Source: Polynucleobacter tropicus
GTDB taxonomy: Bacteria; Pseudomonadota; Gammaproteobacteria; Burkholderiales; Burkholderiaceae
Assembly: GCF_013307225.1 (NCBI RefSeq)
Contig: NZ_CP028942.1
Location: forward strand, 496,001-560,000
Reading direction: 5' to 3'
DNA length: 64,000 nucleotides
Numbering within the stretch: the first letter of the stretch is position 1; every line of letters begins with the position of its first letter. A program made the translations under genes and the position numbers. This document shows positions 9,151 through 17,755 of the stretch, one piece after another. The notes beneath the pieces were generated by a model. It worked only from the letters and a program-made list of their open reading frames with translations. It had not been told where the DNA came from and did not search any database.

Positions 9151-10497
9151 ATGTTTACATATTCATCTCACCAGTTTCAGGAAATTGTCGATTTCATGCT
9201 CAAAGAGGCCAAAAGAAGGGGTGCCTCAGATGCGGTTGCGGAAGTTTCGGAGGGTCAAGGCCTCTCAGTCACTGTTCGCAAAGGCGAGGTTGAGACTATT
9301 GAGCAAAGCTTGGATAAGCAAGTTGGAGTGACCGTATTTTTAGGGCATCGCCGAGGCAATGCCAGTACGAGTGATTTTTCTAAAGCATCACTAAAGGCAA
9401 CAGTTGAAGCTGCGTATCACATTGCTCAACATACGGCTGAAGATGATTGCGCAGGTCCAGCTGAAGCGAAGTTGCTTGAAAAGAAACCATTGGATTTGGA
9501 TTTGTTCCACCCTTGGGATATTGATGCCGTGCACGCAGTAGAAATTGCGCGATCAGCAGAAGGTGCTTCGTTTGCAGTGAGCAAGCAAATTCAAAATAGC
9601 GATGGTGCTTCTGTCTCGGCACATCATGCGCACTTTATGATGGCAACCTCTCAAGGATTTATGGGTGGTTATCCATTCTCACGTCACTATATTTCTTGTG
9701 CGCCGATCGCAAGTCTCGGTGGAAAAAAATCGCAGATGCAAAGAGATGATTGGTATTCCAGTTCTCGTATTCCAAGTGAGCTCGCAGATCCTGCGTCTAT
9801 TGGGCGTTATGCGGCGCAAAGAGCCTTATCGCGTTTGAAAGCAAGGTCATTAACTACACGCCGTTGCCCAGTGATTTTTGAAGCGCCGCTAGCTGCGGGC
9901 TTATTGGGTGGCTTGGTTCAGGCGGTATCAGGTGGCGCCTTGTATCGTCGCTCTAGCTTCTTGTTGGATAGTTTGGGTAAGCAGGTATTGCCTAAGCACA
10001 TTAGCCTTTTTGAAAATCCCCACCTGAAGTCCATGACTGGAAGCGCTCCCTTTGATGAGGAGGGCGTAAAAACCAGCGCACGAACAGTTGTCGATAAAGG
10101 TATTTTGCAAGGCTATTTTTTATCTACTTATTCAGCGCGTAAGTTGGGTATGAAGACTACCGGAAATGCGGGCGGCTCGCATCACCTGCGCTTGCAAAGC
10201 AAAAAGACGCCTAAGGGTGGATTACCTGCGTTATTAAAAGAAATGGGTACTGGCTTGCTGGTCACTGAATTAATGGGGCAGGGCGTGAACTATGTCACAG
10301 GAGATTATTCACGCGGTGCGTTTGGTTATTGGGTTGAGAATGGTGAGATACAGTATCCCGTTGAAGAAGTAACCATCGCCGGAAACTTGCGTGATATGTT
10401 GATGGATATTGTGTCTATTGGCAGCGACTCACTGATTCGTGGGACCAAAGAAACGGGCTCAATCTTGATTAGCTCTATGACGGTTGGCGGAAAATAA
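9151..10497 (+). CDS. pmbA: PmbA/TldE subunit of the TldD-TldE metalloprotease
   Basis: A 448-residue cytoplasmic protein of the PmbA/TldE family. TldD-TldE forms a heteromeric protease that degrades unfolded peptides and processes some ribosomal peptides; TldE itself lacks the zinc site. Family features are the N-terminal SDAVAEVSEGQGLSVTVRKGE, the EQSLDKQVGVTVFLGHRRG segment, the central FEAPLAAGLLGGL, and the C-terminal TGDYSRGAFGYWVENGE and GSILISSMTVGGK. Length matches E. coli PmbA. The partner gene tldD is not in this window. It is divergent from mog. Confidence 0.96.
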   Translation: MFTYSSHQFQEIVDFMLKEAKRRGASDAVAEVSEGQGLSVTVRKGEVETIEQSLDKQVGVTVFLGHRRGNASTSDFSKASLKATVEAAYHIAQHTAEDDCAGPAEAKLLEKKPLDLDLFHPWDIDAVHAVEIARSAEGASFAVSKQIQNSDGASVSAHHAHFMMATSQGFMGGYPFSRHYISCAPIASLGGKKSQMQRDDWYSSSRIPSELADPASIGRYAAQRALSRLKARSLTTRRCPVIFEAPLAAGLLGGLVQAVSGGALYRRSSFLLDSLGKQVLPKHISLFENPHLKSMTGSAPFDEEGVKTSARTVVDKGILQGYFLSTYSARKLGMKTTGNAGGSHHLRLQSKKTPKGGLPALLKEMGTGLLVTELMGQGVNYVTGDYSRGAFGYWVENGEIQYPVEEVTIAGNLRDMLMDIVSIGSDSLIRGTKETGSILISSMTVGGK

Positions 10498-10552
10498 GCT
10501 AGACGATAGAATCAAAAACTAAATTACTCCAAAACATGGAAGGGAGATAACG

Positions 10553-11635
10553 ATGCAAAGACGTTCGTTTTTAAAGAAAGCAACCGTAGGTGCTGGTGTT
10601 GCAGCGCTTGGGGCTCCGGCAATTGCGCAGAGCTTACCAACCCTGAACTGGCGTTTGGTATCCAGCTTCCCAAAATCACTGGATACTTTGTATGGAACTC
10701 CTGAAGTATTTGCTAATGCATTGCGCAAAGCCACCGACGGCAAATTCAATGTGAAAGTATTTGCTGCAGGAGAAGTGGTGCCTGCATTACAAGTATTAGA
10801 TGCAGTGCAAAACGGTACTGTTGAATGCGGACATACAGCGAGCTACTACTATCTTGGCAAGAACAGCGCGTTTATTTTTGATACCGCTGCTCCATTTGGT
10901 CTAACAGCGCGTCAACAATCTGCATGGATGTTGCATGGCAATGGTATGAAGCTAATGCGTGAGTTATATGCCAGCTACAACATTGTGAATTTTCTTGGAG
11001 GTCAAACAGGTACGCAGATGGGTGGATGGTTCCGCAAAGAAATTAAATCACCAGAGGATTTAAAGGGTCTGAAATTCCGTATCGCTGGATTTGCTGGTCA
11101 AGTTCTTTCAAAACTTGGTGTTGTGCCACAGCAGTTACCTGCAGGCGAAATTTACTCTGCGCTAGAGAAAGGTACGATTGATGCCGCTGAATTCGTAGGC
11201 CCATACGATGATGAGAAATTAGGCTTGGCTAAAGTTGCTAAAAATTACTATTACCCAGCCTTCTGGGAAGGCGCTGCTGGACTCTCATTCTTGGTTAATA
11301 AGAAGCAATGGGATTCCTTGCCACCGTCTTATCAAGCGGCTTGGGAAGCGGCTTGTTACGAAGCGCATACTGATATGTGCGCTAAGTACGACGCACTCAA
11401 CCCACCAGCTTTGCAACGTCTTTTACAGAATGGCGCGGTGTTACGTAAGTTCAACACATCGATCATGGAGGCATGCTTTAAAGCAAGCCAAGAAACATAC
11501 GCTGAAGAGTCTGCAAAAAATCCTCAGTTCAAGAAGATTTTTGATGACTATCGAGCATTCAGAAACATGGAAGCGCAATGGTTCAACGTTGCAGAGCAGG
11601 CTTTTGCGCAATTTAGTTTTAATAAAAAGCTATAA
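10553..11635 (+). CDS. TRAP transporter periplasmic substrate-binding protein (DctP family)
   Basis: A 360-residue periplasmic receptor with a twin-arginine type leader (MQRRSFLKKATVGAG, cleavage near AIAQ at 26). The mature part has the DctP fold: FPKSLDTLYGTPEVFANAL, the conserved GGWFRKEIKSPEDLKGLKFRI segment whose arginines contact a carboxylate ligand, and GEIYSALEKGTIDAAEFVGP. The close spacing of those motifs matches receptors for 2-oxo acids and other monocarboxylates, but the ligand cannot be named. No DctQ/DctM membrane subunit gene is adjacent, so the receptor is an orphan here. A GGGAG site lies 9 bases upstream of the ATG, and a bidirectional terminator follows. Confidence 0.92.
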   Translation: MQRRSFLKKATVGAGVAALGAPAIAQSLPTLNWRLVSSFPKSLDTLYGTPEVFANALRKATDGKFNVKVFAAGEVVPALQVLDAVQNGTVECGHTASYYYLGKNSAFIFDTAAPFGLTARQQSAWMLHGNGMKLMRELYASYNIVNFLGGQTGTQMGGWFRKEIKSPEDLKGLKFRIAGFAGQVLSKLGVVPQQLPAGEIYSALEKGTIDAAEFVGPYDDEKLGLAKVAKNYYYPAFWEGAAGLSFLVNKKQWDSLPPSYQAAWEAACYEAHTDMCAKYDALNPPALQRLLQNGAVLRKFNTSIMEACFKASQETYAEESAKNPQFKKIFDDYRAFRNMEAQWFNVAEQAFAQFSFNKKL

Positions 11636-11676
11636 GCAGATTGCAACTGTATGGATGGGGCTTGGGCCTCATTCAA

Positions 11677-11704
11677 AAAGGGCTCATAGAGCCCTTTATT
11701 TTTT
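11677..11704. terminator. Bidirectional terminator between the TRAP receptor and esterase genes
   Basis: AAAGGGCTC and GAGCCCTTT form a perfect nine-pair stem around an ATA loop, with an ATTTTTT tail on the plus strand and A residues on the left. It serves the plus-strand receptor gene and probably the convergent esterase gene. Confidence 0.88.
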
Positions 11705-11710
11705 ACCTAT

Positions 11711-12382
11711 TTAGCTAGAGGGTTTTATCAATACTCTTTGCAAGAAGCGAGAGATGTCTATTAGCTCTTCGCGATTGACGGAGTGCTCCATCGGGTATTC
11801 ATTCCAATCTACCTCATAACCCAATTTTTCCAATACAGCGCAAGAAGCTTGGGCGCGCTCAGGAATGACCACTTGATCGAATTCCCCATGCGCCATAAAG
11901 ATAGGGGTTTTAGAGTTGGCGGAATGTTTTTCAAGATGCAATGTCATTGCTAATGGTAGGTAGCCTGATAGGGCAATGATGCCCGCGAGTTTGTGGGGGA
12001 AGCGCAGGCCAATATGCAATGCCATGGCGCAGCCTTGAGAAAATCCAGCTAAGACAATATTGTCATAGGCGATACCTCTGCTGTACTGGTGTTTAATCAG
12101 CTCTGTAATTGCTGCTGCTGATCGCAAAATACCATCCGCATCTTCGCGATCCATGAGATTTCTGCCAATGATGTCGTACCAAGCTGGCATGACATAACCA
12201 CCATTTACTGTTACCGGCATGCTAGGTGCACTCGGAAAAACAAATCGAATGCCAGGACAACCTGTCAGCTGGAGTTCTGGAATGATGGGCACAAAATCAT
12301 TGCCATCGGCCCCAAGTCCGTGTATCCAAATGACTGCGGCACTGGGATTGGGGGCGGTTTCAATTTCGATACAAGGGAGCAT
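11711..12382 (-). CDS. Carboxylesterase/phospholipase-type alpha/beta hydrolase
   Basis: A 223-residue cytoplasmic alpha/beta hydrolase of the acyl-protein thioesterase / carboxylesterase 2 family. The oxyanion-hole motif is VIWIHGLGADGNDF (about 17-30), the nucleophile serine is in AGFSQGCAMA (about 113), the acid is the aspartate of AHGEFDQVVI, and the histidine is in YPMEHSV near residue 200. Together they make a complete Ser-Asp-His triad. The family hydrolyses short esters and thioesters; the natural substrate is unknown. The next minus-strand gene upstream (COG3235-like) ends 16 bases before this start codon, so the two may be cotranscribed. Confidence 0.9.
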   Translation of the reverse strand: MLPCIEIETAPNPSAAVIWIHGLGADGNDFVPIIPELQLTGCPGIRFVFPSAPSMPVTVNGGYVMPAWYDIIGRNLMDREDADGILRSAAAITELIKHQYSRGIAYDNIVLAGFSQGCAMALHIGLRFPHKLAGIIALSGYLPLAMTLHLEKHSANSKTPIFMAHGEFDQVVIPERAQASCAVLEKLGYEVDWNEYPMEHSVNREELIDISRFLQRVLIKPSS

Positions 12383-12397
12383 AGTTTTGGTAGATGA

Positions 12398-13042
12398 TTA
12401 ATGGTTCATATAGGCTGATTCATTGTAGGTCGATACCCAATTTGGCCTGTAGATCAAGAAGATTGCCAAGAGCATGCCAGACAAAGAGCCTTCCATGAAG
12501 GCGATAATAATCAACCCCAGTAACCAACCCTCAAGATCGATATGTGTACCTGTGCTGGCAAATAGCATTTTACCAATCAGCAGAACTATTCCCGATAGGA
12601 TGACGCTCAGAAAGGCGGCGACATAGCCATTTCCTAGAATCAGAACAAACAAATGCTTGGGAATATATTTTTGAATTACTTGAATAGTTAGATAAGCAAA
12701 AAAGGTGGGTAGAACGCAAACCATCAAATAATGTTGCGCTGCCTCAATCATTCCCCCTTGGAGTACAAAGATACCCAAGAAGGCGACGGGGAGCAAAATA
12801 GTGAGTGCAATCGCTGGCCCAAACATAGCTGTCAGCAGCGCGGCACCATAGAAGTGGAAGATAAGCCCATAGAATTTACCCGGAGCTTGTCCTGGCAATG
12901 TGGGGGATACATTCCAGGCGATAGCCAAAAAGAGGATGGCCGCAACTGCGAGAAACGATAGTGGAGGTTTGGAAAAGATCGATGGTGGGCTCTTCAGGAG
13001 CGCCCCTAGAAAAATGAAGACTGCTAAGCCTACCCAGGTCAT
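12398..13042 (-). CDS. CbiM-like integral membrane protein (energy-coupling factor permease type)
   Basis: A 214-residue protein with about seven hydrophobic segments and few soluble loops. The end AFMEGSLSGMLLAIFLIYRPNWV and the central FHFYGAALLTAMFGPAIALTILL resemble a family of uncharacterised proteins related to the CbiM S-component of cobalt and nickel ECF transporters (COG3235 by recollection). The metal-binding N-terminal MHI motif of true CbiM is absent, so nickel or cobalt transport is only a weak inference. No ATPase or T-component gene is nearby. It is transcribed toward the esterase gene 16 bases away. Confidence 0.6.
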   Translation of the reverse strand: MTWVGLAVFIFLGALLKSPPSIFSKPPLSFLAVAAILFLAIAWNVSPTLPGQAPGKFYGLIFHFYGAALLTAMFGPAIALTILLPVAFLGIFVLQGGMIEAAQHYLMVCVLPTFFAYLTIQVIQKYIPKHLFVLILGNGYVAAFLSVILSGIVLLIGKMLFASTGTHIDLEGWLLGLIIIAFMEGSLSGMLLAIFLIYRPNWVSTYNESAYMNH

Positions 13043-13195
13043 ATTTGGTCTTATATTTAGAAAGATAAAGAGATCGAGTCAGTCTAATCAAATGAGGGAT
13101 AAATCCCATCCGCACTTTCACTAGGGATGGCTTGGTTTATGGCATGCATAGGGGGTGTAATATGTTCTAAACGATCTGCCAGTTGGAGGTTTTAG

Positions 13196-13423
13196 ATGAA
13201 GCCCTTCTATATTGATTACCCACAGGAAAAAATTGAGGAGCACCAGCACGCTTATCGATGTGCGCACTGCAAGATTCCAACAACCATTATTTTTGGACTA
13301 CTTGAAAACCATGCTGAAGATTGCGCTTATCGAACTCAGCAAAGTAAATGGACGCAGTTGGCGGCCAAATTAAAACCCCACAAAGAGCATTTTGATGAAC
13401 CCCATGCTGACGAAGTCGACTAA
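13196..13423 (+). CDS. Small protein with a C2HC-like zinc site, unknown function
   Basis: A 75-residue cytoplasmic protein I do not recognise. C22 and C25 (RCAHCK) with H39 and C43 (ENHAEDC) could form a C2HC zinc site. The N-terminal and C-terminal parts are charged and histidine-rich (EEHQHAY, HKEHFDEPHADEVD). A TTGGAGG ribosome site lies 8 bases before the ATG, supporting translation. The next gene's ATG follows the stop with no gap, so the two are expected to be coexpressed. Confidence 0.6.
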   Translation: MKPFYIDYPQEKIEEHQHAYRCAHCKIPTTIIFGLLENHAEDCAYRTQQSKWTQLAAKLKPHKEHFDEPHADEVD

Positions 13424-13801
13424 ATGAAAACCTATCCTATTGCGATTGAATTAACGGTTTGGTTTGATCTGGGATTAAATCAATATGAGATTACGATTGA
13501 TGGAGTCTCTAAGCTATCAGTGAAGCGCACGGATGATGTATTGCATAGTCGAGATCTCACAGACTCTGAAACAAAGCGCTTAATCGAGACAATTGAATCT
13601 ATCGCGGTGCCGGTGAGCGAAGAAATGTCGGCAGATCCAAGCAATAAGGCATCCTCAAGCTATGAGTTGATTATTGAATCAGCCCATTTTTCCCTAGAAT
13701 TTAATTGGGAAAGCCTCGATGTTGAGAATAGTCGTACGCACGCATTCGAGCCTCTGGTAAAGCTTGCGAGCCTGATACAAAGTTTCGATTTAGATCATTA
13801 A
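13424..13801 (+). CDS. Hypothetical protein, soluble
   Basis: A 125-residue protein of unknown function. It has no signal peptide or membrane segment and predicted alternating strands at both ends (AIELTVWFDLGLNQYEITI and SSYELIIESAHFSLEF). The start codon abuts the stop of the zinc-site protein, which argues for a two-gene operon. Its stop overlaps the convergent CitE-like gene by four bases. I see no catalytic motif. Confidence 0.55.
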   Translation: MKTYPIAIELTVWFDLGLNQYEITIDGVSKLSVKRTDDVLHSRDLTDSETKRLIETIESIAVPVSEEMSADPSNKASSSYELIIESAHFSLEFNWESLDVENSRTHAFEPLVKLASLIQSFDLDH

Positions 13802-14673
13802 TTGGATGCGAATGATTCAATGGCTTTCGCCAAAGCTAGGATCCGCTTCGCATCCTGAATATGTAGCTCTTCAATTAACTTGCCGTTGAGTACGGCAATT
13901 CCAGCGCCAGCCTGAATAGCTGCATCATAAGCCGCGATTCGCTCTTGTGCTTCAGTAATCTCTAGGGGTGATGGGCCAAAAAATTCATTAGCAAGTTCTA
14001 TCTGTTTTGGATGAATTAAGGTTTTGCCATCAAAGCCCATATCTCTTCCTTGTATGCAAGATAGTCGCAAACCTTCTTCATCATCCAAAGAGAGATGTAC
14101 TCCATCTAACACACATAAACCATATGCTCTAGCAACCAATACTGAGAGCGAGAGGGCAGTTAGTGTTTCTACACGGGATGGGGTATGTCTTGCATGCAAA
14201 TCTTTAACGAGATCGGAGGTGCCCAATACAAGTGCTTCTAGCTTGGGGTGCGCGCTCGCAATTTCTTGTAATTTAAAAATAGCCATTGGCGTTTCAATCA
14301 TGGCCCAAATAGTGAGATCAGATCTAGCGCCTGCTTTATCGAGCATCGTAGCCACTTCCTGAATTTGACTTGCCGACTCTACTTTAGGGAGAACAATGGC
14401 ATCTGCTTTTGAATTGGCGAACGCACTTAAATCGTCTGCCCCCCAAGGTGTGTTTAAGCCATTGATTCTAACAACGGCCTCACGATGACCAAAACCCGTT
14501 TCAAGTGCAGCAAGAATATTGGCTCTTGCAGCCACCTTTGCATCAGGAGCGACAGCATCTTCTAAATCCAAGATTAGGGAGTCTGCCGCCAAGGTCTTCG
14601 CCTTTTCTAGGGCGCGAGTATTGGCGCCTGGCATATACAGAACTGAGCGACGGGGTCTGTGGATGTTAATCAT
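13798..14673 (-). CDS. CoA ester lyase, CitE/HpcH-HpaI aldolase family
   Basis: A 291-residue TIM-barrel enzyme of the citrate lyase beta-subunit / malyl-CoA lyase group. Typical signatures are the start RPRRSVLYMPGANTRALEKA, the metal-site LILDLEDAVAPDAK (about 32-45), VRINGLNTPWGADDL, VLPKVESASQI with the metal-binding glutamate, and LGTSDLVKDL. The citrate lyase alpha and gamma subunits are absent, so a stand-alone role such as a malyl-, citramalyl- or methylmalyl-CoA lyase or thioesterase is more likely than citrate lyase. It is divergent from the nitroreductase gene and lies beside the acyl-CoA catabolic genes that follow. Confidence 0.9.
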   Translation of the reverse strand: MINIHRPRRSVLYMPGANTRALEKAKTLAADSLILDLEDAVAPDAKVAARANILAALETGFGHREAVVRINGLNTPWGADDLSAFANSKADAIVLPKVESASQIQEVATMLDKAGARSDLTIWAMIETPMAIFKLQEIASAHPKLEALVLGTSDLVKDLHARHTPSRVETLTALSLSVLVARAYGLCVLDGVHLSLDDEEGLRLSCIQGRDMGFDGKTLIHPKQIELANEFFGPSPLEITEAQERIAAYDAAIQAGAGIAVLNGKLIEELHIQDAKRILALAKAIESFASN

Positions 14674-14751
14674 GTTAAAAATAGGGAATGACTTATTGGT
14701 AAAGAATCAAAATACCATATCCGAATCGATGTTTTCAAAAAAGAGGGAAAA

Positions 14752-15441
14752 ATGAATTCTGTAGCCGAGGCAATTGAACAGCGTATGTCGGTGCGGGCAT
14801 TTACAAAAGAAGCGGTTTTACACGAACAAATTTTGAAACTGCTCAATCTCTCAGCTCGCGCACCATCAGGTACAAACACCCAGCCATGGAAAGCATATGT
14901 TCTCGAAGGTCAAAAGTTACAAACGCTATGTGATCAAGTTTGTGCAGCTTATGACAACATCGCCAACAACCCAGAGTTGGCAAAAGAATATCAAGAGGCT
15001 TATGACTACTATCCAAGTAAATGGTTTAGCCCATATATTGATCGCCGCCGTGAAAACGGTTGGGGTTTATATGGCTTACTTGGTATTACCAAGGGTGATA
15101 AAGATAAGATGCACGCACAGCACCGTAAAAACTTTCAATTCTTTGGCGCACCAGTAGGTATCTTCTTTACGATTGATAAAGAGCTTGGTAGGGGATCTAT
15201 GCTTGACTACGGAATGTTCTTGCAGAACTTCATGATTGCAGCCAAAGGAGAGGGTTTGGATACCTGTCCTCAAGCTGCCTGGAATACCTACGCAAAAATT
15301 ATTCTGCCAATGATCGGCGCCAAAGAGAATGAGATGCTGGTATGTGGAATGGCACTTGGGCATGCCGATAAAGCCGATATCGTTAACACCTTCCGCACCC
15401 CGCGTGTTGCTGCAGAAGAATTTACTACTTGGGTGGATTGA
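14752..15441 (+). CDS. Nitroreductase-family flavoprotein
   Basis: A 229-residue FMN-dependent NAD(P)H oxidoreductase. The family motifs are EQRMSVRAFTKEAV (FMN phosphate contacts), the RAPSGTNTQPWKAYVL loop, and the C-terminal GMALGHADKADIVNTFR with the FMN-binding arginine region. A central LDYGMFLQNFMIAAKGEGLD matches the dimer-forming helix. Natural substrates of this family are diverse, including nitroaromatics and quinones; none can be assigned. A GAGGG site lies 6 bases before the ATG. It sits between the CitE-like lyase and the CoA-dependent catabolic operon, so a role in the same pathway is possible. Confidence 0.92.
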   Translation: MNSVAEAIEQRMSVRAFTKEAVLHEQILKLLNLSARAPSGTNTQPWKAYVLEGQKLQTLCDQVCAAYDNIANNPELAKEYQEAYDYYPSKWFSPYIDRRRENGWGLYGLLGITKGDKDKMHAQHRKNFQFFGAPVGIFFTIDKELGRGSMLDYGMFLQNFMIAAKGEGLDTCPQAAWNTYAKIILPMIGAKENEMLVCGMALGHADKADIVNTFRTPRVAAEEFTTWVD

Positions 15442-15486
15442 ATATCTTCCATATTAGCTACGAAAATAGCGAGATAACTGAGAGCC

Positions 15487-15528
15487 AACTTGTCCGTATA
15501 TTTGCAAAAATTTTTAAATTGGATTTTG
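15487..15528 (+). promoter_or_regulatory. Two-block element shared with the promoter region at 4315-4340
   Basis: AACTTGTCCGTAT (15487-15499) and AATTGGATTTTG (15517-15528) also occur at 4315-4327 and 4329-4340, upstream of the LVIVD propeller gene. The spacer is 17 bases here and 1 base there. The position 76-117 bases before the crotonase start suggests a regulatory or promoter role. No regulator is identified. Confidence 0.3.
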
Positions 15529-15603
15529 AATTTATAGGTATTATTTATTCAAGAGTTTCGCTTAAATGATATAAAAACCAATAATTAATTAAATGGAGAC
15601 ATC

Positions 15604-16482
15604 ATGAGCATCAAACCAGAAAAGCCGTACAAGGACATTTTGTTTGAGGTTAAGGATCAGGTTGCATGGATTACCATCAATCGTCCAAGAGTTCTCAATG
15701 CATTTAGAGAGCAAACGCTCGATGAGATGATTGACGCGGTTAAGCTCACCCGCGAGGACCCGTCAATTGCATGTATTGTCTTCACTGGAGCTGGCGACAA
15801 AGCCTTTTCTGCGGGCGGAGATTTTTATGCAATGAAGCGCCTTACCTTCACAAATGGTTCGATGTGGAATGATCGTATGCTTGGATTAGCAATGGCTATT
15901 CGTGGTGTTCCAATCCCGGTAATCGCGATGGTAAACGGATGGTGTGTTGGCGGCGGTCATGAGTTAGCTTTATGGTGTGACTTGGTGATTGGTTCAGAGA
16001 AATCAGTATTCGGGCAAACTGGTGCAAAAGTTGGCGCATGTCCGACTGTAGGGGCTACACAATATCTGCCAAGAATTGTTGGTGAGCGCATTGCGCGTGA
16101 AATGATCTTCTTGGCTAAACGTTTTGAGGCTAAAGAGGCAGAAAGCATCGGCCTGATCAATAAGTGCGTTCCTGAGGCGGATTTACTCAAGGAAACATTG
16201 GCTTGGTGTGAAAACATCAAGAGTAATAGTTCGCAAACTATTCGCATGACCAAGAAGAGTCTCAATTTTGAATCTGACCAGTTATATGCATCATGGCAAC
16301 ATGGTATGGAGTTGCTTGCATATGTATGGGGATCAGAGGAGAGCTTAGAAGGTATGAACGCTTTTTTAGAGGGGCGCAAACCAGATTTCCAGAAATTCAG
16401 ACTTAAAAATAAAGCAGCGCTTGAGGAGTACTTGGATGGGTTTAGAAAAAATCTAAACGCGCCGCCCGACATGCGTGATTGA
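15604..16482 (+). CDS. Enoyl-CoA hydratase/isomerase family, BadI/MenB-like hydrolase
   Basis: A 292-residue crotonase-fold protein. Oxyanion-hole segments are GAGDKAFSAGGDF (about 60-72) and VNGWCVGGGHELALWCDL (about 111-128). FGQTGAKVGACPTVGA followed by LPRIVGERIAREM is close in pattern to BadI (2-ketocyclohexanecarboxyl-CoA hydrolase) and MenB, which open or close rings by Dieckmann-type chemistry, rather than to simple hydratases. The family often acts in alicyclic or aromatic acid breakdown. A GGAG site is 5 bases upstream of the ATG. It leads an operon with a CoA transferase that overlaps its last 8 bases and two solute receptors. The actual substrate is unknown. Confidence 0.88.
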   Translation: MSIKPEKPYKDILFEVKDQVAWITINRPRVLNAFREQTLDEMIDAVKLTREDPSIACIVFTGAGDKAFSAGGDFYAMKRLTFTNGSMWNDRMLGLAMAIRGVPIPVIAMVNGWCVGGGHELALWCDLVIGSEKSVFGQTGAKVGACPTVGATQYLPRIVGERIAREMIFLAKRFEAKEAESIGLINKCVPEADLLKETLAWCENIKSNSSQTIRMTKKSLNFESDQLYASWQHGMELLAYVWGSEESLEGMNAFLEGRKPDFQKFRLKNKAALEEYLDGFRKNLNAPPDMRD

Positions 16483-17728
16483 GTCTAAGCCCATGAGCCT
16501 TAATAGAAATCCTGCATCTAGACATCATGTCGAAGATGACGGTGCTTTAAGTGGTCTCAAGGTGCTGGATCTCAGTCGAGTTCTAGCTGGCCCCTGGTGT
16601 GGCCAGCTCCTCGGCGATCTTGGGGCGGAGGTGATTAAAGTGGAATCACCGCATGGGGGCGATGATACGCGGGCCTGGGGCCCTCCTTTTTTGGAGGGGG
16701 AGTCCGCATACTTCTTGGGCTGCAACCGAAATAAACAAGGCATTGCGATTGATTTCTCCAGTGAGTCTGGAAAAGGCTTGCTTGCAAAACTCATTCCTCA
16801 ATTTGATGTGCTCATTGAAAACTTCAAGAATGGAACTCTTGAGAAGTGGGGGTTTGATAAGGGTTGGTTCGAAAAGCATGCGCCAAAAATTGTGCGCTGC
16901 TCGATTACTGGCTATGGATCTGATGGGCCGCAGTCGGATCTTCCTGGGTACGATTTTATTTTGCAAGCGGAATCCGGTTTGATGGGCATCTCTGGTCCGA
17001 CTAATGGCGAGCCAACTAAGTATGGAGTTGCCATAGTTGACTTAGCAACAGGAATGATGGCTGCGAATGCGATTCAAGCAGCTCTTCTCGCGCGCTACAG
17101 AACAGGTAAAGGTCAATTTGTAGAGGTTTCACTTTTTGATACCTCAATTACGCTACTCGCTAACGTTGGAAATAGCCATCTAGCTACTGGAAAAGAGGCG
17201 GGTCGTTATGGAAACGGGCACCCAACGATTGTTCCTTACACCACCTATAGCTGTATTGATGGAATGATTGCTCTGGCAGTTGGCAATGACAAGCAATTCG
17301 CCAAGTTATCAACATTATTGGGGCATCCAGAGTGGGCTGAAGATGAGCGATTGATTACAAATGCCGCACGAGTAAAGAATAGAGCCCTCATTGATCAGTT
17401 ATTACAAGAAGTGATCCTGACTTACACAAGTGCTGAGCTCATTGCGAGTTGCAGAGCGATTGGAATTCCAATTGGAAAAGTAAATACGGTAAGTCAAGCT
17501 TTGGCACAAGGGCAAACCAATGCTAGACGCATGATCTTGAATATGAAGCATCCAAAAATTGGTGAATTTCAATCATTAGCATCGCCATTAAAGTTGCATG
17601 GCACAAAAAATACAGTGAAAAACGCTCCTCCACAACTTGGAGAGCATACAGATGTGATTCTGAAGCAGTATCTTGGTTTGACGCCTGAGGAATTAGTTGC
17701 CTTGAGAGAGAAAAAGGTGATTGGTTAA
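16475..17728 (+). CDS. Class III (CaiB/BaiF) CoA transferase
   Basis: A 417-residue enzyme that moves CoA between carboxylic acids through an aspartyl-CoA intermediate. The N-terminal GLKVLDLSRVLAGPWCGQLL and LGAEVIKVESPHGGDDTRAWGPP are family hallmarks. The catalytic aspartate is expected in the LPGYDFILQAESGLM region (about residue 165-180). GTG at 16475 overlaps the crotonase gene by 8 bases; an ATG at 16493, ten bases after the crotonase stop, is an equally good start, and neither has a clear ribosome site. It probably activates the acid that the crotonase-like enzyme uses, after uptake assisted by the Bug receptors downstream. Confidence 0.93.
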   Translation: MIESKPMSLNRNPASRHHVEDDGALSGLKVLDLSRVLAGPWCGQLLGDLGAEVIKVESPHGGDDTRAWGPPFLEGESAYFLGCNRNKQGIAIDFSSESGKGLLAKLIPQFDVLIENFKNGTLEKWGFDKGWFEKHAPKIVRCSITGYGSDGPQSDLPGYDFILQAESGLMGISGPTNGEPTKYGVAIVDLATGMMAANAIQAALLARYRTGKGQFVEVSLFDTSITLLANVGNSHLATGKEAGRYGNGHPTIVPYTTYSCIDGMIALAVGNDKQFAKLSTLLGHPEWAEDERLITNAARVKNRALIDQLLQEVILTYTSAELIASCRAIGIPIGKVNTVSQALAQGQTNARRMILNMKHPKIGEFQSLASPLKLHGTKNTVKNAPPQLGEHTDVILKQYLGLTPEELVALREKKVIG

Positions 17729-17755
17729 TTTTGAATTGGAAATAAGGGGTTCAAT

